A stretch of DNA of 28,896 bases, from assembly GCA_023392515.1 (NCBI GenBank), contig JAEVYX010000016.1, positions 1 to 28,896 on the forward strand. The letters run 5' to 3'. Numbering within the stretch: position 1 is the stretch's first letter; each line of letters starts with the position of its first letter. Source of the stretch: Bacillota bacterium. GTDB taxonomy: Bacteria > Bacillota > Clostridia > Christensenellales > Aristaeellaceae. Made by a program: the position numbers and the translations under genes. Under the pieces are notes generated by a model. That model made no database searches. It saw nothing but the letters and a program-made list of their open reading frames with translations, and was not told where the DNA came from. This document shows positions 6,841-14,101 of this stretch, piece by piece.

Positions 6841-8931
6841 TTATTCCTCCTGGGGGGCGGCAAGCAGCCGCAATTTTTGCAGCGCCTTTTTCAGCAGGGC
6901 GTCCACATCGGAAACGGCGGCCGTTTCCTCCCGTACCGCTTTGTCCAGCCGGGTTAGTTCCTCCTGTTCCAGCTGTTGCAGTTCCCGAATCGCCAGGGCG
7001 AGTTCGGGCCTTTTCTGTGCTTTTTTTTCTTTTAGCTGCTGAATGCATTCATACAGGTTCAATTGCCCTTGCAGCCGGCCGGTACCCCACAAAAGCCTAT
7101 CCGGCGATTGATGAAGAGCATAATCCGTAAAATAGTCAAAGACATCTTTGTCAAAATCGGCGGCGTAACGGTTGTTGTCAATTTCACAAAGGCTGTCGAT
7201 GGCGCCCTTTATATCCTTGGCATACAATTGCCATACGGCCTGATGGAGAAGCAGGGCGTTTTCCTGAGCGTTTTCATGGGGCAGGATGGATGCGTCGTGC
7301 CAGGTTAAGCGTACGAACCGGTCTTCCATGGTACGGAAGAGAGACAAAAGCGCCGTGCGTACATCTTTATACTGGCGGTAAAGCTCCCAGGCAAGGGCGG
7401 GGTTTTCCGACAACGCGGCGGCATAGCGGGAATTAACCGCCTGGGTTTCATCATGCAGGTCCTCGGCTTTGCGGATGGCTTTTTCCAGGGTTTTGCGAAA
7501 GGAGCCTTCCAGCCGCGGGGAAAGATGCTGGCAGGTTAGGGTTTCCCCCAGTGCCTTAAGCCGTACGGAAAAATCCAGAGGCGGCAGACACAGCTGGTCA
7601 AAAGCCATCAGCAGCCTTCCGTACAGCACATGATGGTAGTGATAGACGGACTCGTCATAAGCGTCGTCGTTGTCAAACTGGGAATGATACCTGGTTTCCA
7701 TAAAGGGCCCGCCGCCAAACTCATTCACCAGTGCAGGTATGCCCGAAATGGCCATGGAAAAGTCATCGGACCAGGTTTGGGTGGGGCATACAACCCCGGA
7801 TCCCTTGGGGTAAACCGCCCGGACTTTGGGTGGCAGTGCTTTCATCTGGCGTTTTAAAAAGCCCTTCAGTTCATACACGCTGCGGATGAAGTGCTTTTTC
7901 CCATGGGAATGGGCGGGCAGCTCCAGATTGATATTGCATATGGCCTGGCCGGCCCATTCCGGATGCAAGTGAAAGACTTGATTGTATGCGCCTACGGACC
8001 AGTCGTACCGGGTATTGATTTTTCCCCATTCCTCTGCCGCCATGGCGCAGAACACCAGGGTTTTCTGAGGCTTGTACCCGCTTTCCAGCACGGTGCGGGC
8101 CAAGCCCAGCATGAGCCCCACGGCGGTGTTGTCATCCTGAAAACCGGAAAAGTACGAATCGTAATGTGCGGATACGATCACCAGGGAGTCATTTTGAACC
8201 CCTTCGATCTTTCCTATTATGTTGTAGGAAAAGGTATCCGGCATCACGGTGGACTCCGCATCCAGCATGACCTGAACCGTATCGCCATACTCCAAATCCA
8301 GCCGCTCAAGAAGGTCCTTTGCATCCCGTTGGGAAAGGGATAGCGCCGGCGCGTTATGCGGGCCGCAGATATCCTGGGCGTTGAGCGCCCTGGCATTCAC
8401 CTGGCCATAGCCGCTGCGCTGCACTGCCAGTACCGCGGCCGCACCATGAAGATAGGCTTGATAGGCCGGATAATTGATCCACCACTCATCCCGCTGGTTG
8501 ATGGTGATAAGAACCAACTTGCCTGTCAAATCCAGCTTATGCAATTCCTCCGCAGTGCCGCGGCCTGCATGGATTAAGGTATAGGTCTTTTTCCCGCCGG
8601 TATGCAAGTCTGTTTGGTAACCGCCCAGTTCGCAGGTGTATTCCTGCCCTTCCGGGGTTTCGTAATACAGCCGGGCGTGGGAGAAATCCCAACCGTCCAG
8701 CACAAAGCGCTCCTTTTGGGGATTCAGGCCGATGCGCGCCATTTCTTCATAGAGCATTTCTCCCGTTTCAAACTCTGCCCGGGAACCGGCAGTCCGGTAT
8801 CCCAGAACCGGGTTCGTGCGGAATTCCTCCATGTGCTTGGCCAGCCGATAGGCATAACCCACATCCAGGCAGCGGGAAAAATGCTGCCATTGGGGATCCA
8901 AGGGAACGATAGCGCGCTGAGAATCAGCCAA
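6841..8931 (-). CDS. M28 family zinc metallopeptidase
   Basis: A predicted 696-residue aminopeptidase-type enzyme. Numbering from the chosen start, M28 zinc ligands and catalytic residues are visible: HYD at 256-258, GFQDDN around 263-268, the catalytic EE at 300-301, Glu347 in NLE, and His416 in RYHSQFDN. A PA-like insert (about 95-215) precedes the core. From about residue 455 on there is a long helical extension of about 240 residues rich in charged and Ala/Leu residues, which standard M28 aminopeptidases lack. I choose the TTG at 8931, because AAAGGAG lies six bases before it and the upstream in-frame codons overlap the promoter at 8996-9024. No signal peptide is visible, so it is probably cytoplasmic. 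It is operonic with the acetyltransferase. Confidence 0.88.
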   Translation of the reverse strand: MADSQRAIVPLDPQWQHFSRCLDVGYAYRLAKHMEEFRTNPVLGYRTAGSRAEFETGEMLYEEMARIGLNPQKERFVLDGWDFSHARLYYETPEGQEYTCELGGYQTDLHTGGKKTYTLIHAGRGTAEELHKLDLTGKLVLITINQRDEWWINYPAYQAYLHGAAAVLAVQRSGYGQVNARALNAQDICGPHNAPALSLSQRDAKDLLERLDLEYGDTVQVMLDAESTVMPDTFSYNIIGKIEGVQNDSLVIVSAHYDSYFSGFQDDNTAVGLMLGLARTVLESGYKPQKTLVFCAMAAEEWGKINTRYDWSVGAYNQVFHLHPEWAGQAICNINLELPAHSHGKKHFIRSVYELKGFLKRQMKALPPKVRAVYPKGSGVVCPTQTWSDDFSMAISGIPALVNEFGGGPFMETRYHSQFDNDDAYDESVYHYHHVLYGRLLMAFDQLCLPPLDFSVRLKALGETLTCQHLSPRLEGSFRKTLEKAIRKAEDLHDETQAVNSRYAAALSENPALAWELYRQYKDVRTALLSLFRTMEDRFVRLTWHDASILPHENAQENALLLHQAVWQLYAKDIKGAIDSLCEIDNNRYAADFDKDVFDYFTDYALHQSPDRLLWGTGRLQGQLNLYECIQQLKEKKAQKRPELALAIRELQQLEQEELTRLDKAVREETAAVSDVDALLKKALQKLRLLAAPQEE

Positions 8932-8995
8932 GGGTATCTCTCCTTTCCCCAAAAGATCGGGCAGGACAAAAGGATATAGCCGCTTTTGCCAGCCT

Positions 8996-9024
8996 ATGGT
9001 AGCACAAGCGGCATGCATCGTCAA
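8996..9024 (-). promoter_or_regulatory. Promoter for the M28 peptidase operon
   Basis: On the minus strand, TTGACG (9019-9024) and TACCAT (8996-9001) are 17 bases apart, about 65 bases before the TTG start. It argues against longer N-terminal versions of the peptidase. Confidence 0.6.
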
Positions 9025-9077
9025 CGGTCCAATTGTAAACCCTGCACTAGACGGGAAAAAGAAGCCCATGATGGACG

Positions 9078-9106
9078 TTTCAAAAGAGATAAAGATATGT
9101 TAAAAT
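9078..9106 (+). promoter_or_regulatory. pyk: Candidate pyruvate kinase promoter
   Basis: A good -10 (TAAAAT, 9101-9106) lies 54 bases before the pyk ATG. The -35 at the proper 17-base spacing (TTTCAA, 9078-9083) is weak. It is divergent from the peptidase promoter about 80 bases away. Confidence 0.4.
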
Positions 9107-9159
9107 GTGAGGGAAGGCGGCTTGAACATGTTTTGCCGCTGGATGCGGAGGAGAAAGCA

Positions 9160-10923
9160 ATGGAATTGAAAAAGCGCAAAACAAAGATCATTTGCACCTT
9201 GGGCCCGTCTGCAGTCAAAGGTGATACATTGCGTAAAATGATACTGGCCGGTATGGATGTAGCCCGGTTCAATTTTTCCCATGATATTCATGAAAATCAT
9301 CTAATCCGTTTGGAGCAGCTCAAAGCCTTGCGAGAGGAATTGGGCCTGCCCATTGCCGCCATGCTGGATACCAAGGGGCCGGAGATCCGCTTGGGGGACT
9401 TTGAAAATGACAAGGTTATGCTCAAAGAAGGGCAGGAATTTGTCCTGACAACCAGGGACGAGCCGGGGGATGAACACCACGTATCCATCACCTACAAGGA
9501 GCTGCCCCAGGATGTCAAGGCGGGCGCCACCATCCTGATCGATGACGGTCTTGTGGAATTGACCGTTATGCATGTGTCCCAGGATGAGATTGTATGCAAT
9601 GTCGAAAACGGCGGAATCATTTCCAATAAAAAAGGGGTAAACGTACCCGGCGCACGTTTGTCCATGCCCTTTATCAGCAAGAAGGACCGGGAGGACATTC
9701 TCTTTGGCATTAGAAATGGCTTTGATTTTGTGGCCGCTTCCTTCACACGCTCGGCGGAGGATATCTTACAGATCAGGGAGATATTCAGCCAGGAAGGCTG
9801 CACCACCATGAACATCATCGCCAAGATTGAAAACATGCAGGGTGTGCAGAATATCGATGAAATCATCCGTGTGTCCGATGGCATTATGGTGGCCAGGGGC
9901 GATATGGGCGTGGAAATTCCCCTGGAAGATGTGCCCGTACTGCAAAAAATGATCATCCGCAAGGTATATACCGCCGGCAAGCAGGTGATTACCGCCACAC
10001 AAATGCTGGATTCCATGATGAAAAACCCCCGCCCAACCCGTGCGGAAGCTACCGACGTAGCCAATGCTATTTATGATGGCACCAGTGCCATTATGCTGTC
10101 CGGGGAGACGGCAGCAGGGTTGTACCCGGTGGAGGCGGTAAAGACCATGGCCCGCATTGCCATCCGGGCTGAATCGGATATTAACTATATCAAGCGGTTT
10201 AAGGAGCGGGCGGAAAACGAAAACACGGACGTGACCAACGCCATCTCCCATGCCACCTGTACTTCGGCCCATGATTTGAAGGCAAACGCCATCATTACCG
10301 TAACCAAGTCGGGCCGTACCGCCCGGATGATCTCCAAATACCGGCCGAATTGCCCGGTTATCGGCTGCACAACCTCCCCCTCTGTTTACCGGCAACTGAA
10401 CCTGTCCTGGGGGGTTACGCCGCTTCTGATCGGCGAGGAAAGCAATACCGATGACTTGATCGAGCATGCACTGGACGCGGGGGAAAAGGCCGGCCTTTTG
10501 CATGATGGTGAGCTGGTAGTGATTACCGCCGGGGTGCCCCTGGGCATCTCAGGCACCACAAACCTAATGAAGGTGCAGGTCGTAGGCCATATACTGGTGA
10601 CCGGGCGCGGTGCTACCAGCCGGTCTGCCTGTGCGCAGTTGTGCGTATGCCAAAATGAGCAGGAGGCTTTTGACAATTTCCGGGAGGGTGACATTCTGGT
10701 CATTTCCCAGACCAGCAACAATCTGCTGCCGCTGGTTAGAAAGTCCTCCGGCTTGATATTGGAGGAAGATAATCCCAACGGGCACGGCGCGGTTGCGGGG
10801 ATGAGCCTGGATATCCCGGTGATTATCGGCGCGGAGAACGCAACCCGGATTTTGAAAAGCGGCGCGGTCGTGACGCTGGATGCCATCCGCGGCGTGGTAA
10901 GCTGCAAACCTGAAGCAAAATAA
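9160..10923 (+). CDS. pyk: Pyruvate kinase
   Basis: 587 residues, the length of the Bacillus/clostridial enzyme that carries an extra PEP-utiliser-like C-terminal domain. It catalyses the last step of glycolysis, phosphoenolpyruvate plus ADP to pyruvate plus ATP, in the cytoplasm. Visible signatures: KTKIICTLGPS at the N-terminus, LDTKGPEIR, the MVARGDMGVEIP motif, and ATQMLDSM followed by RPTRAEATDVANA, which carry substrate, Mg2+ and K+ contacts. The last 100 residues hold GHGAVAGMSLDIPVIIGAENAT, the PEP-utiliser-like swivel domain, here lacking the enzyme I catalytic His context. The ATG at 9160 follows GGAGGAG by seven bases. An upstream in-frame ATG at 8986 would extend across the divergent promoters and is rejected. 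The gene is monocistronic, closed by the terminator at 10941. Confidence 0.97.
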   Translation: MELKKRKTKIICTLGPSAVKGDTLRKMILAGMDVARFNFSHDIHENHLIRLEQLKALREELGLPIAAMLDTKGPEIRLGDFENDKVMLKEGQEFVLTTRDEPGDEHHVSITYKELPQDVKAGATILIDDGLVELTVMHVSQDEIVCNVENGGIISNKKGVNVPGARLSMPFISKKDREDILFGIRNGFDFVAASFTRSAEDILQIREIFSQEGCTTMNIIAKIENMQGVQNIDEIIRVSDGIMVARGDMGVEIPLEDVPVLQKMIIRKVYTAGKQVITATQMLDSMMKNPRPTRAEATDVANAIYDGTSAIMLSGETAAGLYPVEAVKTMARIAIRAESDINYIKRFKERAENENTDVTNAISHATCTSAHDLKANAIITVTKSGRTARMISKYRPNCPVIGCTTSPSVYRQLNLSWGVTPLLIGEESNTDDLIEHALDAGEKAGLLHDGELVVITAGVPLGISGTTNLMKVQVVGHILVTGRGATSRSACAQLCVCQNEQEAFDNFREGDILVISQTSNNLLPLVRKSSGLILEEDNPNGHGAVAGMSLDIPVIIGAENATRILKSGAVVTLDAIRGVVSCKPEAK

Positions 10924-10940
10924 TTAGCAGGTTATAAACG

Positions 10941-10979
10941 AGCCCGGCTATTCCTTTCATGGATTAGCCGGGCTTTTCA
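10941..10979 (+). terminator. Rho-independent terminator of pyk
   Basis: AGCCCGGCTA (10941-10950) pairs perfectly with TAGCCGGGCT (10965-10974) over a 14-base loop and is followed by a short T-rich run. It lies 18 bases past the pyk stop. The remaining stretch up to the feo promoter (about 10980-11098) shows no gene or clear element. Confidence 0.85.
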
Positions 10980-11098
10980 ATCATATCATTCCCTGGGGGA
11001 AAATGGCTTTACATACCAGTGTAATCAAGGGTGGAGCATTGGAATAATTTGCAATCAGACGGTATGCAAAAAATGTTGAAATTATGTGCCCGGGAGGG

Positions 11099-11127
11099 TT
11101 GACAAAGTCAGTTAGCTGGAGTAAACT
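11099..11127 (+). promoter_or_regulatory. Strong promoter of the feo operon
   Basis: A consensus TTGACA (11099-11104), a 17-base spacer and TAAACT (11122-11127, five of six). It lies about 88 bases upstream of the first feoA ATG, leaving a structured leader. The -10 sits inside one of the GTTAG-type operator copies, so a repressor bound there would block polymerase. Confidence 0.8.
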
Positions 11128-11160
11128 ATTCCAGCAGCGAGATAGTTAGTATCTGCTAAC
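11111..11160. promoter_or_regulatory. Paired operator-like repeats at the feo promoter
   Basis: Two related 19-base elements lie in opposite orientation. 11142-11160 reads ATAGTTAGTATCTGCTAAC, and the complement of 11111-11129 reads ATAGTTTACTCCAGCTAAC. They agree at 13 of 19 positions. The first holds the near-palindrome GTTAG-N6-CTAAC. GTTAG/CTAAC half-sites are reminiscent of DtxR/IdeR-family metalloregulator boxes, which fits an iron uptake operon. No Fur-type GATAAT box is seen. The regulator is not in the window, so this is inference. The region can also form RNA hairpins (GCTGGA/TCCAGC). Confidence 0.55.
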
Positions 11161-11214
11161 ATCTGGATGAATATGGCTGCGAGTGATTAGGAAAATGCAG
11201 AAGGAGGCGATCTG

Positions 11215-11427
11215 ATGCCGCTTTCAATGGCCAACGCAGGACAATCCATCTGTATTCACCAAATCCATGGGAAAGACGAAACCCGCCGCTTTTTGGAAAA
11301 CCTCGGGTTTACAGCCGGCGAGAGGATTACCGTTGTTACAAAGATACAGGGTAATCTGATCGTGAATGTGAAGGATACCCGGATTGCCATCAGCAATGCC
11401 ATGGCGAACAAAATACATGTTGATTAA
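11215..11427 (+). CDS. feoA: FeoA family protein (first copy)
   Basis: A 70-residue SH3-like FeoA-domain protein, a small cytoplasmic partner of the FeoB ferrous iron transporter. The order RRFLENLGFTAGERITVV ... GNLIVNVKDTRIAISNAMANKI is the typical FeoA pattern: a leading strand, the LGF turn, then the 'I.V...R.AI...A..I' ending. A strong AAGGAGG site precedes the ATG. It is the first gene of the feo operon, 13 bases upstream of the second feoA. Two FeoA proteins before FeoB is common in Clostridia. Confidence 0.92.
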   Translation: MPLSMANAGQSICIHQIHGKDETRRFLENLGFTAGERITVVTKIQGNLIVNVKDTRIAISNAMANKIHVD

Positions 11428-11440
11428 GGAGGCTGACTCC

Positions 11441-11674
11441 ATGCTGACACAGCCCCGTACCTTGAACAAGGTCAAGATCGGAGAAACGGTCACCGTGCAA
11501 AAACTGCTGGGCGAAGGCGCGTTAAAGCGCAGAATTATGGACATGGGGATCACCAAGGGCACACAGGTTATGGTGCGCAAGGTAGCCCCGCTGGGTGACC
11601 CAATCGAAATCAATGTGCGGGGTTATGAGCTTTCCATCCGCAAATCCGAAGCGGAGAACATCGTGGTTGCCTAA
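11441..11674 (+). CDS. feoA: FeoA family protein (second copy)
   Basis: A 77-residue FeoA-domain protein, with the 'L..L..G....RR.MDMGITKGT...V...APLGDPIEI.VRGYELSIRKSEA..I' pattern that is the most conserved FeoA form. The ATG at 11441 is preceded by AAGGAGG ten bases away. An in-frame upstream ATG at 11384 lies inside the first feoA gene and is not used. It is presumed to bind FeoB and support Fe2+ uptake. It differs strongly from the first copy, so they are not a recent duplication. Sixty-three bases separate it from feoB, and that gap holds another operator-like palindrome. Confidence 0.95.
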   Translation: MLTQPRTLNKVKIGETVTVQKLLGEGALKRRIMDMGITKGTQVMVRKVAPLGDPIEINVRGYELSIRKSEAENIVVA

Positions 11675-11699
11675 GGGCATCCCTTTTTATAGCCCACAC

Positions 11700-11715
11700 G
11701 TTAGGCTAAACTAAC
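11700..11715. promoter_or_regulatory. Internal operator-like palindrome before feoB
   Basis: GTTAGGCTAAACTAAC lies 22 bases upstream of the feoB start, in the gap between feoA2 and feoB. It has the same GTTAG-N6-CTAAC form as the site at 11145-11160 near the operon promoter. It also resembles the DtxR/IdeR core (GTTAGSCTAAC). No clear -10/-35 pair is visible beside it, so it may act as a roadblock or serve an unseen promoter. Confidence 0.5.
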
Positions 11716-11737
11716 TTGCGAAAGGACGGGATATCCT

Positions 11738-13885
11738 GTGGCAGAAATGAGAATTGCCCTGGCCGGCAACCCCAACTGTGGCAAAACCACCATGTTTAAC
11801 GACCTGACCGGCTCCAACCAATATGTAGGGAACTGGCCGGGGGTTACAGTGGAAAAGAAGGAAGGCAAGCTTCGCGGGAGCAAGGAAGTCCTCATTGAGG
11901 ACCTGCCGGGTATTTACTCCCTTTCCCCCTATACGCTGGAGGAGGTTGTCAGCCGGAATTATCTGCTGGATGAGAGGCCGGATGCCATTTTGAACCTAGT
12001 GGATGGCAGCAACCTGGAGCGGAACCTGTATTTGACCACCCAACTCCTGGAAATCGGGATTCCGGTCGTTGTTGCGCTGAACATGATCGACCTGGTCAAC
12101 AAGCGGGGGGACAGGATTGATACCGCAAAGCTTTCCGCCGCATTGGGCTGCGATATCATAGAAACCAGCGCCTTGAAAGGGGTTGGCAGCAAAGAGGCTG
12201 TTGAAAAGGCACTGGAGGCGGCCAGAGCAAACAAACCGCAAAAAACTATTTCCGCCTTTGGCATTGATGTGGAAAGCTCGCTTCAGCAGATTGGCAAAGC
12301 GATTGCCCACCTGGTGCCCAAAGAGCAGATCCGCTTTTTCAGCGTCAAGGTGTTTGAACGGGACGAAAAGGTAATGGCCCGGCTGAACCTTGATGAGCCG
12401 ACGAAGAAAAGGCTGGAAGCGCTGATTGTTGATTTGGAGAAGGCCCATGACGATGACAGCGAAAGCATTATTACCAACGAGCGGTATCAGTACATTACAA
12501 ACCTGATGAAAACCACCCTGTACAGAAAGAACCAGGGGGGACTCACCGTCAGCGACAGGATAGACAAGGTTGTAACCAACAGGTTTTTGGCACTGCCGAT
12601 TTTCGCGGCTGCCATGTGGCTGGTATATTATATCTCCATACAAACCTTGGGTGCCATTGGCACCGACTGGATGAATGAAGAGCTTTTTGGTGCGATTATT
12701 CCCAACGCGGTCAGCGGTTTCCTGCAATCCATCAATGCTGCCGATTGGCTGCAAAGCCTGATGCTGGATGGCATCATTGCAGGGGTAGGCACGGTATTGG
12801 GCTTTCTGCCCCAGATGATGGTGCTGTTCCTGTGCCTGGCCTTCTTGGAAGACTGCGGCTATATGGCAAGGATCGCCTTTATTATGGACCGGATTTTCCG
12901 CAAGTTCGGCCTTTCGGGAAAGTCGTTTATACCCATGCTGGTCAGCACCGGCTGCGGTGTGCCCGGTGTTATGGCCAGCCGCACCATTGAAAACCAGAAG
13001 GACCGGCGCATGACCATCATGGTCACAACCTTTATCCCCTGCGGGGCGAAGATGCCCATCGTTGCGCTGGTCGCAGGCGCCCTGTTTCCCCAAAGTGCCT
13101 GGGTTGGCCCTTCCTCCTACTTCCTGGGAATGTTTGCCATCATCGTGTCCGGAATCATGCTGAAAAAGACAAAACTATTTGCCGGTGTTCCTGCACCCTT
13201 TGTTATGGAGCTTCCCGCTTACCATCTGCCCCAAGTGAAAGGCCTGTTCATACACACGTGGGACAGAAGCAAGGCCTTTATCAAAAAAGCAGGCACCATC
13301 ATATTCCTGTCCAGTGCCATTGTCTGGTTCCTGTCGAATTTTGATTTGAGCTTTCGCATGGCCGGTCAGGACAAGAGCATCCTGGCCATGTTGGGCGGCT
13401 TGATTGCCCCTTTGTTCGCCCCCTTGGGCTGGGGGGATTGGCGGGCTGCGGTTGCATCCTTGGTGGGGCTTACCGCTAAGGAAAACGTGGTCAGCACCTT
13501 TGGCATCCTCTATGGGGTATCCCAGGTGGCTGAAGACGGCATGGAAATCTGGCCGCAGCTTCAGGCGGCGTTTACCCAGGTGACCGCCTATTCCTTCCTG
13601 GTGTTCAACCTCTTATGCGCCCCTTGCTTTGCAGCCATCGGCGCGATTCACCGGGAGATGGGCAGTACCAAATGGACCTGGATTGCCATTGGATATCAAA
13701 CGCTGTTCGCCTATGTGTGTGCTTTCCTGATTACCCAGTTGGGCAGCTATATCTTCCTGGGCACGGCCTTTGGCATAGGGCAGGGCATAGCCATCCTGAT
13801 TATTGGAATTGTGGGCTGGCTTCTCTTCCGGGAAGATCCCTTCAAAAACAAACCTACCATTTCTTCCGTAAGCGCCAGCGCTTGA
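11738..13885 (+). CDS. feoB: Ferrous iron transporter FeoB
   Basis: 715 residues, full length. The N-terminal GTPase domain has G1 GNPNCGKT (10-17), G3 DLPG (55-58), G4 NMID (115-118, the usual FeoB form of NKxD) and G5 SALKG (144-148). A helical GDI-like spacer follows to about residue 275. The membrane part then carries two Gate domains with the conserved Cys segments STGCGVPGVMASRTIE and TFIPCGAKMPIV. It imports Fe2+ across the cytoplasmic membrane. The GTG at 11738 is chosen since GAAAGGA lies about 11 bases upstream. ATG at 11747 is the alternative and gives the same domain. The gene sits between feoA2 and the Cys-rich companion, all one operon, which ends at the hairpin at 14046. Confidence 0.97.
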   Translation: MAEMRIALAGNPNCGKTTMFNDLTGSNQYVGNWPGVTVEKKEGKLRGSKEVLIEDLPGIYSLSPYTLEEVVSRNYLLDERPDAILNLVDGSNLERNLYLTTQLLEIGIPVVVALNMIDLVNKRGDRIDTAKLSAALGCDIIETSALKGVGSKEAVEKALEAARANKPQKTISAFGIDVESSLQQIGKAIAHLVPKEQIRFFSVKVFERDEKVMARLNLDEPTKKRLEALIVDLEKAHDDDSESIITNERYQYITNLMKTTLYRKNQGGLTVSDRIDKVVTNRFLALPIFAAAMWLVYYISIQTLGAIGTDWMNEELFGAIIPNAVSGFLQSINAADWLQSLMLDGIIAGVGTVLGFLPQMMVLFLCLAFLEDCGYMARIAFIMDRIFRKFGLSGKSFIPMLVSTGCGVPGVMASRTIENQKDRRMTIMVTTFIPCGAKMPIVALVAGALFPQSAWVGPSSYFLGMFAIIVSGIMLKKTKLFAGVPAPFVMELPAYHLPQVKGLFIHTWDRSKAFIKKAGTIIFLSSAIVWFLSNFDLSFRMAGQDKSILAMLGGLIAPLFAPLGWGDWRAAVASLVGLTAKENVVSTFGILYGVSQVAEDGMEIWPQLQAAFTQVTAYSFLVFNLLCAPCFAAIGAIHREMGSTKWTWIAIGYQTLFAYVCAFLITQLGSYIFLGTAFGIGQGIAILIIGIVGWLLFREDPFKNKPTISSVSASA

Positions 13886-13906
13886 TTTGTTAAAGGAGAT
13901 GATACA

Positions 13907-14047
13907 ATGGGTACCGTACTGGTTGCCGCTGTTCTTTTCGGAACGCTTGGATATATCGTATACACCATGATCCGCAACAAAAAGAAAGGCAAAACAGGCT
14001 GCAGCTACGGCTGCGCGGGCTGTGACGGGCATTGCCCCCATCAGTAA
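13907..14047 (+). CDS. FeoB-associated Cys-rich membrane protein
   Basis: A 46-residue protein: one membrane helix at the N-terminus (VLVAAVLFGTLGYIVYTMI), then a Lys-rich stretch and a Cys-rich cytoplasmic tail with GCSYGCAGCDGHCPH (four Cys, two of them in CAGC). It matches the small FeoB-associated Cys-rich family found right after feoB in Clostridia. The tail could bind Fe2+ or sense it on the inner face, but its function is not established. The ATG follows AAAGGAG by eight bases, and it begins 21 bases after feoB. Easily missed because of its length. Confidence 0.88.
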   Translation: MGTVLVAAVLFGTLGYIVYTMIRNKKKGKTGCSYGCAGCDGHCPHQ

Positions 14048-14091
14048 TGGAAAAGCCGCTTCCCAAGATATCGGGGAGCGGCTTTTCCATT
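14046..14091. terminator. Bidirectional terminator between feo and the transglutaminase gene
   Basis: AATGGAAAAGCCGCT (14046-14060) is perfectly complementary to AGCGGCTTTTCCATT (14077-14091), with CCC/GGG pairing inside the loop. The A-rich upstream arm and T-rich downstream arm are shared, so it can stop both the feo transcript and the convergent minus-strand gene. Confidence 0.85.
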
Positions 14092-14101
14092 AGCAACGAG
14101 C

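Noticed and set aside
8932..9069. N-terminal extension of the M28 peptidase
   Set aside because: It overlaps its own promoter (8996-9024). The TTG at 8931 has the ribosome site.
8986..9159. N-terminal extension of pyruvate kinase
   Set aside because: It would run through the divergent promoter region and its composition is not protein-like. The ATG at 9160 has a strong GGAGGAG site and starts at the conserved N-terminus.
10999..11046. A tiny open frame (about 15 codons) before the feo promoter
   Set aside because: It is too short, lies outside the feo transcript and has no conservation evidence.
11996..13093. Long minus-strand open frame opposite feoB
   Set aside because: It is a shadow of the feoB coding frame, with low-complexity composition and no recognisable domain.
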